DNA of 5,313 bases, from the NCBI GenBank assembly GCA_964403015.1, contig CAYOEJ010000069.1, positions 1 to 5,313 on the forward strand. Reading direction: 5' to 3'. This document shows positions 1 through 3,969 of the stretch, piece by piece. The position numbers and the translations under genes were made by a program. The DNA is from CAYOEJ01 sp964403015. Lineage in GTDB: Bacteria > Actinomycetota > Actinomycetes > Actinomycetales > Actinomycetaceae. Within the stretch, counting starts at the first letter, position 1; every line of letters starts with the position of its first letter. The notes beneath the pieces were generated by a model. It ran no database searches, had not been told where the DNA came from, and saw only the letters and a program-made list of their open reading frames with translations.

Positions 1-1
1 C

Positions 2-742
2 TCGCCCGAGAACTACGCGCAGCAGCGCCCTTCGGCATTCGATGCGCCACGCGATTCGGGTCGCATGACTTACACCGACGCCATGAACAAGACGGCTCTC
101 CTTCTTGGAACCGCTGTTGTTTCTGGTGTGCTCACCGCATTCTTGCTTCCGCAGGAAATGTGGATGCCGGCAGCGTGGATCGGTCTTATCTCCGCTTTTG
201 TTGTTGGCATGATCATTGCGTTCAAGCGCATGGTGTCCCCGGGTCTTGCCATGGCATACGCGATTCTCGAGGGAATCGCCCTTGGTGCTATTACTGCAGC
301 TTTCGAGCTGATAATTCCAGGAATCGCTATTCAGACGATCATTGCAACAGCTGTGATCGTGGGTGTGACGCTTGGCCTGCACTACTCTGGCGCAGTCCGC
401 ACCACCACACGCGGACGGAAGTTCGTGCTGGTCGTGGCTCTCGGCTACATCGTGTTCTCACTCGTCAATCTCGTGCTCATGCTGACCGGCGTGATGGATA
501 ACGCGTGGGGCATTCGTGGTGTTGAGGTTGCAGGCATTCCGCTGGGCATCATCCTCGGCGCGGTGATGATCTTGGTTGCGGCATACATGCTGATTGCTGA
601 CTTCGAGAACGTCAACGATGCCATTGCTAACGGTGCTCCCAAGGAGTTCGCTTGGACCTGCGGTATCGCCATCGTGATGACGATCCTGTGGATCTACATC
701 GAGGTGCTTCGCATCATCGCAATTCTGCAGTCGAACCGCTGA
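2..742 (+). CDS. Bax inhibitor-1/YccA family integral membrane protein, 5' end outside window
   Basis: Multi-pass membrane protein of the Bax inhibitor-1/YccA (TMBIM) family. Counting from the ATG at 65, hydrophobic segments lie near residues 10-29, 36-53, 60-82, 86-106, 120-142, 156-177 and 195-222, giving about seven helices. Family hallmarks are AYAILEGIALGAI in the third helix, IADFENVNDAI (residues 177-187) and the C-terminal APKEFAW...LWIYIEVLRIIAIL. Bacterial relatives such as YetJ are pH-sensitive calcium leak channels with acidic residues near this region, but the substrate here is unknown. The reading frame is open back to base 2 with a polar lead-in (ENYAQQRPSAFDAPRDSGR) before MTYTDAMNKT. 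The family normally has such a cytosolic N-terminus, and the ATG at 65 has no convincing ribosome binding site, so the true start probably lies upstream. The C-terminus is complete, and its last codons are duplicated just after the stop. Family assignment is strong; physiological role is not. Confidence 0.9.
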   Translation, partial: SPENYAQQRPSAFDAPRDSGRMTYTDAMNKTALLLGTAVVSGVLTAFLLPQEMWMPAAWIGLISAFVVGMIIAFKRMVSPGLAMAYAILEGIALGAITAAFELIIPGIAIQTIIATAVIVGVTLGLHYSGAVRTTTRGRKFVLVVALGYIVFSLVNLVLMLTGVMDNAWGIRGVEVAGIPLGIILGAVMILVAAYMLIADFENVNDAIANGAPKEFAWTCGIAIVMTILWIYIEVLRIIAILQSNR

Positions 743-760
743 TTCTGCAGTCGAACCGCT
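721..760 (+). repeat. 20-bp tandem duplication across the yccA-like stop codon
   Basis: Bases 721-740 and 741-760 are two copies of one 20-bp unit (attctgcagtcgaaccgct plus one base), differing only at the first base. Copy one encodes the final residues ILQSNR. The junction creates the TGA stop. Removing one copy would give TAG at the same codon, so the protein is the same with or without the duplication. Near-identity suggests a recent slippage or duplication event. Confidence 0.85.
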
Positions 761-765
761 AGTTT

Positions 766-798
766 AGGCCGTATTGCCGACTGAGGCCGTAACGCCGA
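766..798 (+). repeat. Imperfect 15-bp direct repeat in the 3' untranslated region
   Basis: aggccgtattgccga (766-780) recurs as aggccgtaacgccga (784-798) with two mismatches and an 18-base period. It follows directly after the 20-bp duplication, so the short stretch between stop codon and terminator contains two kinds of local duplication. No function is apparent. Confidence 0.55.
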
Positions 799-834
799 TC
801 AAGGTTGATTCGCTGATCTAGCGCAATTCCTCGC

Positions 835-890
835 AGACATAAATGTGGAGGCCATCTTCGGATGGCCTCCACATTTATGTCTTTCGGGTT
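835..890 (+). terminator. Rho-independent terminator of the yccA-like gene, 22-bp stem
   Basis: A perfect inverted repeat pairs 835-856 with 861-882 (22 bp) around the loop ttcg. The closing pair is C-G, so the RNA has a cUUCGg tetraloop, an unusually stable form. The bases after the stem (tt, then cgggtttt) are a weak U-tract, which is common in actinobacterial terminators. It lies 93 bases past the stop at 742. The opposite strand has no T-run after the stem, so it mainly serves the + strand, though such a stem could also slow transcription arriving from the FKBP gene. Confidence 0.85.
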
Positions 891-1129
891 TTAACCATGC
901 TTTTGCGGCCTATAGGACAAATTTGCTTCCGTCAGAGTCTTTATACAGCCTCTTTAGGTGCGTTGAGTTACATAACTGCGCTGATTCTGCCAATATTCGG
1001 CCAAAATCGGCTTTTCTATGCACGATCAGCGCACTTATGACACTAAATCGCGGCAAAGAATAGCTGGACTTGGTTGGTTCGATGATTGGAGATGGTGGTG
1101 CAGCTCGAAACGCTGCAGCGCTGGGTTAA
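891..1129. other. Gene-free stretch between convergent yccA-like and FKBP genes
   Basis: I see no gene here. Short open frames lack ribosome binding sites and overlap each other in different frames. The stretch looks less GC-rich than its neighbours. Small symmetries include agttacataact (966-977), cgctgcagcg (1111-1120) and gttaattaac (1125-1134, overlapping the FKBP stop). The 12-mer cgctgattctgc at 979-990 also occurs at 737-748. No T-tracted hairpin was found that would end FKBP transcription. Confidence 0.5.
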
Positions 1130-1567
1130 TTAACGCCCGAGACTTGCAGAAAAGTTGGTCTCAACGCGGCCGCGAATATCGACTACGAATACCAGCACGT
1201 CAGTGCCCTTAATACCGGCGCGAGGGTTTCCGTTCACGCCGTAACCCTTGACCGGAGGCACGGAAATGAGGACGCGTGAGCCCACCTGCTTGCCAACAAT
1301 GGCCTGGTCCCAGCCCGCGATGACCATTCCCACGCCAATGGGGAAGCGCGACGGCTCGCCACGGAAGTACGAGGAATCAAAGACCTCGCCATTCCAGATC
1401 TGACCGTGGTAGTCGACCTCGACTTCGTCGCCAGCCTTTACAACGGGCCCAGAACCTTCGTGAAGTACCTCGACGCGAAGACCTTTGGGTGCTTCAGCAC
1501 CCTCAGGGAATGTGAGCTCTGGTGTATCGCCAAATGAACCGGTGGCAGTGGGTAGGACGACGGACAT
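1130..1567 (-). CDS. FKBP-type peptidyl-prolyl cis-trans isomerase, single domain, cytosolic
   Basis: Catalyses cis-trans isomerisation of X-Pro bonds during protein folding. The 145-residue protein is one FKBP domain (about residues 30-132) with a short N-terminal lead and no signal peptide or lipobox, so it is probably cytosolic. The FKBP12 pocket residues can be matched in order: Y53 in VDYHG, F63-D64 in EVFDSS, F75, V82-I83 and W86 in MVIAGW, Y109 in KGYG, I119 and F127 in LVFVVDI. The segment GIKGTDVLVFVVDI replaces the more usual IPPN version, as is common in actinobacterial members. The ATG at 1565-1567 is preceded by AAAGGA (1573-1578) five bases upstream. It appears monocistronic: converging with the yccA-like gene, and separated from msrA by repeats and a terminator. 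Confidence 0.93.
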   Translation of the reverse strand: MSVVLPTATGSFGDTPELTFPEGAEAPKGLRVEVLHEGSGPVVKAGDEVEVDYHGQIWNGEVFDSSYFRGEPSRFPIGVGMVIAGWDQAIVGKQVGSRVLISVPPVKGYGVNGNPRAGIKGTDVLVFVVDIRGRVETNFSASLGR

Positions 1568-1596
1568 GTGGTTCCTTTCGTTGAACGTACGGTTTC

Positions 1597-1602
1597 AGAT
1601 TA
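1597..1602 (-). promoter_or_regulatory. Possible -10 element for the FKBP gene
   Basis: On the minus strand TAATCT fits the actinobacterial TANNNT -10 pattern and would start transcription about 23 bases before the ATG. No good -35 hexamer sits 16-18 bases further upstream, because that position lies in the repeat array. Weak call. Confidence 0.25.
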
Positions 1603-1838
1603 CGCGAGAACAGGGGGCGACGCGAGAAAACGTGTCGGTGCANNNNNNNNNNNNNNNNNNNNNNNNNNNNNNNNNNNNNNNNNNNNNNNNNNNNNNNNNN
1701 NNNNNNNNNNNNNNNNNNNNNNNNNNNNNNNNNNNNNNNNNNCGGTGCAAGAACGGGTGGAGGGCGCCAAGTGGCGCGAGAGCAGGTGACGGTACCAGGT
1801 GACGCGAGAACAGGTGGCGGCGTCAAGCGACGCTAAAA
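1601..1838 (+). repeat. Array of degenerate 18-20 bp intergenic repeats
   Basis: A 20-mer close to gacgcgagaacaggtggcgg (exact at 1801-1820) recurs at 1601, 1619 and 1773 with three mismatches each and at 1744 with about five. A weaker remnant follows at about 1825-1838. The first copies are 18 bases apart, later ones 28-29. The array lies upstream of the FKBP gene and contains the 100-N gap. Frames are open through parts of it, but no start, ribosome site or consistent peptide supports coding, so I read it as a non-coding repeat. Confidence 0.7.
1643..1742. other. Assembly gap, exactly 100 N, inside the repeat array
   Basis: The run is exactly 100 N, typical of a placeholder for unknown length. 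Both flanks carry cggtgca (1636-1642 and 1743-1749). If the flanks are merged on this 7-mer, the third repeat begins 18 bases after the second, matching the 18-base spacing of the first two. The gap may therefore be a collapsed repeat, or even a small overlap rather than missing sequence. Confidence 0.9.
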
Positions 1839-1882
1839 GTGCCAGCGTCGAGCAACCAGTTTCCCATTCAAGGGCAGTGAGC

Positions 1883-1922
1883 TTCGAAAAGGTAATCGCG
1901 GCGCCTAACGACGCCGCGATTA
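1883..1922 (-). terminator. Likely terminator of the greA-msrA operon
   Basis: A perfect 11-bp stem pairs 1893-1903 (taatcgcggcg) with 1912-1922 around an 8-base loop. Read on the minus strand it is followed by accttttcg, a short T-tract. It is the first GC-rich hairpin downstream of msrA, about 138 bases past the stop. On the + strand no T-run follows it. Confidence 0.65.
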
Positions 1923-1941
1923 GAAGCTAGCCAACTCAGTT

Positions 1942-2038
1942 CTCACCGAATTAACCCTTGCTAGGTCTCTTCGAACTAGCCCTGGCAGCTCTCTTCGAAA
2001 TACCTCTCGCATGGCTCTTCGAACTACTGCTCACCGGG
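1942..2038 (-). repeat. Tandem array with 24-bp period downstream of msrA
   Basis: The 9-mer ctcttcgaa occurs at 1967, 1991 and 2015, exactly 24 bases apart, with a degenerate copy (ctcaccgaa) at 1942. The 15 bases between cores are also partly conserved. Each exact core contains the palindrome TTCGAA. On the minus strand, the msrA transcript direction, the cores read TTCGAAGAG; in that frame copies give FEEPCERY, FEESCQG-stop and FEET-stop, so any old coding sense is broken. The array lies between the msrA stop and the terminator, inside the probable 3' untranslated region. Confidence 0.75.
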
Positions 2039-2059
2039 CAAATCTTAAGCTAACCCGAC

Positions 2060-2728
2060 TCAATGCTCTGCCAACGGTCCTGAACCAGGCATTGGGCAGG
2101 CAAGGCCCGTCACGGCATGGCAGCGGTAACCGTTTGGAACCTTGATCAGGTACTGCTGATGCTCGTCCTCGGCAAGATAGAACTCGCCAGCATCCTCGGC
2201 GCTACGGATCTCCGTCACGATTTCGCCCCTGCCGGCGTCGGCGAGGACCTTGTTGTAATCATCGCGTGAGCGGGTGGCAAGGGCCTCTTGCTCCGGCGTC
2301 GTAAAGATGATTGCCGAGCGGTACTGGGTACCCAGGTCGTTGCCTTGGCGATTGAGCGTCGTGGGGTCGTGGCATTCCCAAAAGGTTTTGAGAACCACAG
2401 GGAGTGCCTCATCTGAGACCACCACGCGCACGGTTTCCGTGTGGCCGGTCAGCCCTGAGCACACTTCGCCGTACGTGGGATTGGGCGTGTATCCGCCCAT
2501 GAATCCGACGGCAGTGGAAGTCACGCCGTCGATATCCCACATGATCTCCTCGACACCCCAGTAGCAGCCGGCAGCAAGATAAATGACCTGCTGACCCTCT
2601 CGGGGATCCGCTAGAAGCGGGGTGCCAAGAACGAGGTGGGGCTGCGGATGGGGGAGGACGGGCACGGAGCGCCCAGCTAGGGCATTCTCGGGCGCGACCA
2701 TGGTCGGTTCAGATCGGGAAATAAACAT
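2060..2728 (-). CDS. msrA: Peptide-methionine (S)-S-oxide reductase MsrA
   Basis: Reduces the S-epimer of methionine sulfoxide in proteins and free methionine, repairing oxidative damage in the cytosol with thioredoxin-type electron supply. The 222-residue length matches full-length MsrA. The catalytic cysteine is C55 in GCYWGVEE, where most members have GCFWG. Y86, E98 (TGHTET) and D131/Y136 (NDLGTQYRS) match the sulfoxide-binding residues known from E. coli MsrA. C203 and C211 near the C-terminus have the eight-residue spacing of the two E. coli resolving cysteines, so a three-cysteine relay is likely. There is no MsrB domain. The start at 2726-2728 lies six bases after the greA stop, with AAGG inside the last greA codons as a possible ribosome site, so translation is probably coupled. 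A second ATG at residue 10 is an alternative start. Cotranscription with greA is inferred from spacing. Confidence 0.95.
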   Translation of the reverse strand: MFISRSEPTMVAPENALAGRSVPVLPHPQPHLVLGTPLLADPREGQQVIYLAAGCYWGVEEIMWDIDGVTSTAVGFMGGYTPNPTYGEVCSGLTGHTETVRVVVSDEALPVVLKTFWECHDPTTLNRQGNDLGTQYRSAIIFTTPEQEALATRSRDDYNKVLADAGRGEIVTEIRSAEDAGEFYLAEDEHQQYLIKVPNGYRCHAVTGLACPMPGSGPLAEH

Positions 2729-2734
2729 GGTGGC

Positions 2735-3214
2735 CTAACCTTGGAACGGCTCGATCTTGATGATCTCTACCTTGAATTCCTTGCCGTTGGGTGCCTCGTA
2801 GGACGTCTTGTCGCCCTTCTTCAGACCCATGATTGCCGAACCGAGCGGAGCGCTTTCCGGGTAGACCTCGATATCAACGAAGCTGGAAGCCTCGCGCGAG
2901 CCAAGAAGGAACTTCTTCTCGTTGTCATTGATCTTGGCAGTGATCACGAGACCGGGGGCAACCTCGTCGACCTTGTCCGGTGCCTCGCCAACCTCAGCAT
3001 GCTCAAGAAGGTAGGTGAGTTCCTGAATACGGCCTTCCATCTTAGACTGCTCCTCACGCGCTGCATGGTAGCCGCCGTTCTCCTTGAGGTCTCCCTCGGA
3101 ACGCGCGGCCTCGATGCGCTCGGCGATCTCGGAACGGCCGGTGGTCTTGAGCTGCTCGAGCTCGGCGGTAAGGCGATCGAATGACTCCTGTGAGAGCCAG
3201 GTTGTTTCTGCCAT
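2735..3214 (-). CDS. greA: Transcription elongation factor GreA
   Basis: Binds the RNA polymerase secondary channel and stimulates cleavage of backtracked transcripts. The 159-residue protein has the usual two parts: an N-terminal coiled coil (about residues 8-75) and an FKBP-like C-terminal domain (about 85-157). The tip carries GDLKEN (41-46), with D42 and E45 as the acidic residues that hold the catalytic metal in the polymerase active site. GGYHAAREEQ follows, the actinobacterial form. APLGSAIMGLKKGD and the final beta strands are typical of the C-terminal domain. The start at 3212-3214 (MAETTWLSQ) is chosen because AGGAG lies six bases upstream and family N-termini begin here. The frame stays open further upstream, but a longer start at 3313 would lie upstream of the predicted promoter. 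First gene of the operon with msrA; divergent from mca. Confidence 0.96.
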   Translation of the reverse strand: MAETTWLSQESFDRLTAELEQLKTTGRSEIAERIEAARSEGDLKENGGYHAAREEQSKMEGRIQELTYLLEHAEVGEAPDKVDEVAPGLVITAKINDNEKKFLLGSREASSFVDIEVYPESAPLGSAIMGLKKGDKTSYEAPNGKEFKVEIIKIEPFQG

Positions 3215-3220
3215 AGGTAA

Positions 3221-3225
3221 CTCCT
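3221..3225 (-). promoter_or_regulatory. greA ribosome binding site that fixes the start
   Basis: On the minus strand AGGAG stands six bases before the ATG at 3214. This favours the 159-residue GreA over the 33-residue N-terminal extension that the open frame would allow. Confidence 0.85.
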
Positions 3226-3254
3226 GTTGTGGTGAACCGCCACATGACGGACTC

Positions 3255-3288
3255 AATAAAAAGACATGCCCACAAGCAGTGGGCATGC
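3255..3288 (-). terminator. Terminator-like hairpin in the greA leader (possible attenuator)
   Basis: Minus-strand CATGCCCAC (3287-3265 arms: 3279-3287 with 3265-3273) forms a perfect 9-bp stem with a 5-base loop, extendable by a G-U pair at 3288/3264. It is followed at once by TCTTTTTATT (3264-3255). This is a textbook intrinsic terminator facing greA, about 40 bases before the start codon. No upstream minus-strand gene needs termination, because mca points the other way. It would act on the greA transcript itself, starting about 10 bases after the predicted transcription start. Confidence 0.75.
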
Positions 3289-3303
3289 AAACTCTGTGGT
3301 GTG

Positions 3304-3333
3304 AGGGTATCACTAGGCGCGGATTTCATTCAA
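3304..3333 (-). promoter_or_regulatory. Predicted promoter of greA-msrA
   Basis: On the minus strand TTGAAT (3333-3328) and TACCCT (3309-3304) are separated by 18 bases. The first shares TTGA with the sigma-A -35 consensus and the second fits TANNNT. Transcription would start near 3297, giving a leader of about 80 bases containing the hairpin at 3288-3255. Confidence 0.5.
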
Positions 3334-3351
3334 CGATCTAGACGGCAAATC

Positions 3352-3377
3352 GGGGAAATATTGTGCAATTAGTCCCC
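3352..3377. promoter_or_regulatory. Operator-like 26-bp interrupted palindrome between greA and mca
   Basis: Two nested dyads share one centre at 3364/3365: outer arms gggga (3352-3356) and tcccc (3373-3377), inner arms attg (3360-3363) and caat (3366-3369), with equal three-base unpaired segments between them. The symmetry suggests a dimeric regulator site. It lies upstream of both predicted divergent promoters. The regulator is unknown. Confidence 0.4.
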
Positions 3378-3389
3378 AAGCGTAACCGC

Positions 3390-3406
3390 CCTAGGGTTCG
3401 CCTAGG
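3390..3406. promoter_or_regulatory. Pair of CCTAGG palindromes just upstream of the mca -10
   Basis: CCTAGG occurs at 3390-3395 and 3401-3406, 11 bases apart, so both face about the same side of the helix. The flanks are similar too (cgccctaggg and cgcctagga). They cover the position where a -35 element for mca would be expected, and no good -35 hexamer is present there. Confidence 0.3.
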
Positions 3407-3415
3407 AAACGACAC

Positions 3416-3421
3416 TATACT
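3416..3421 (+). promoter_or_regulatory. Predicted -10 element of mca
   Basis: TATACT matches the -10 consensus at five of six positions and would start transcription near 3428, about 26 bases before the GTG start. The missing -35 match suggests activator dependence or a weak promoter. Confidence 0.5.
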
Positions 3422-3443
3422 TTTCTTTGCTCAAGATATCTTT

Positions 3444-3449
3444 AGGAGG
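3444..3449 (+). promoter_or_regulatory. mca ribosome binding site that fixes a GTG start
   Basis: A perfect AGGAGG ends four bases before GTG at 3454. It rules out an in-frame TTG at 3427, which lies upstream of the site and at about the predicted transcription start. Confidence 0.9.
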
Positions 3450-3453
3450 ATCT

Positions 3454-3869
3454 GTGACCGACGAACGTCGACTCATGGCCATTCACGCTCACCCCGACGA
3501 CGAATCATCTAAGGGCGCCGGCATGATGGCAAAGTACGCAACCACCGGGCGAGTTCGCGTGGTGACGTGTACCGGCGGCGAGCGCGGAGACATCCTTAAC
3601 CCCAAGCTCATCGGCAATAAGGAGATTGAGGGCAGGCTCAACGCGGTTCGCCGCGAGGAGATGGCCGCGGCTGCCCAAATCTTGGGCGTGGAGCACGTCT
3701 GGCTCGGCTTCGTCGATTCCGGGCTGCCCGAGGGTGATCCGTTGCCCGCACTTCCAGAGGGTTGTTTCGCAGTCGCTCCGATCGACGACGTCGTTCGCGC
3801 GCTTGTGAAAGAAATCCGCGAGTTTCGTCCGCAGGTCATCACGACGTACGACGAAGTTGGCGGATATCC
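3454..3869 (+). CDS. mca: Mycothiol S-conjugate amidase Mca, 3' part lost in gap
   Basis: Zinc amidase of the LmbE/PIG-L family that hydrolyses mycothiol S-conjugates to glucosaminyl-inositol and a mercapturic acid, which is exported; this detoxifies electrophiles and antibiotics. Visible are 138 of roughly 290 residues from the GTG start. AHPDDES at residues 12-18 supplies zinc ligands H13 and D16, with D15 as the likely catalytic base. TGGERGDILNP (40-50), HVWLGFVDSGLPEGD (81-95) and TTYDEVGGYP (130-139) match Mca closely. The related deacetylase MshB has different sequence at these points, for example after AHPDDES. The third zinc ligand, in the HPDH motif that normally follows GGYP, falls in the gap. 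The gene is divergent from greA and converges on the PPK2 gene. Truncation is from assembly, not evidence of a pseudogene. Confidence 0.95.
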
Positions 3870-3969
3870 NNNNNNNNNNNNNNNNNNNNNNNNNNNNNNN
3901 NNNNNNNNNNNNNNNNNNNNNNNNNNNNNNNNNNNNNNNNNNNNNNNNNNNNNNNNNNNNNNNNNNNNN
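3870..3969. other. Assembly gap, exactly 100 N, between mca and the PPK2 gene
   Basis: A 100-N run joins the middle of mca to the C-terminal part of the PPK2 gene on the opposite strand. A complete Mca needs about 150 more codons, so if mca is intact at least about 450 bases are missing, plus the PPK2 stop and any terminator or small gene between them. The true gap is thus probably several times longer than shown. Confidence 0.9.

Noticed and set aside
938..947. Promoter from the TATAAA/TATACA-like bases
   Set aside because: No -35 hexamer at suitable spacing on either strand and no gene downstream before a strong terminator or another gene's end.
843..1212. Several short + strand open frames in the gap-free intergenic region
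   Set aside because: They overlap each other, two begin in the terminator stem, none has a ribosome site, and no recognisable domain appears.
1485..1826. Open frames on both strands through the repeat array and first N run
   Set aside because: They stay open partly because Ns cannot contain stops; they overlap the FKBP gene and have repeat-derived, biased composition.
1967..2026. Actinobacterial LexA/SOS boxes because of repeated TCGAAC
   Set aside because: The mycobacterial-type box needs TCGAAC-N4-GTTCGA; no second half-site occurs at the required spacing.
1942..2038. CRISPR array
   Set aside because: The conserved core is only 9 bases with a 24-base period and similar spacers; CRISPR repeats are longer, near-identical and separated by unrelated spacers. 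No cas genes are present.
3215..3313. A 33-residue N-terminal extension of GreA starting at 3313
   Set aside because: The AGGAG site and family N-terminus support the start at 3214, and the extension would begin upstream of the predicted promoter and run through the terminator hairpin.
3427..3453. TTG start for mca, adding MLKISLGGS
   Set aside because: AGGAGG lies inside this extension, directly before GTG 3454; the Mca family begins close to the AHPDDE motif.
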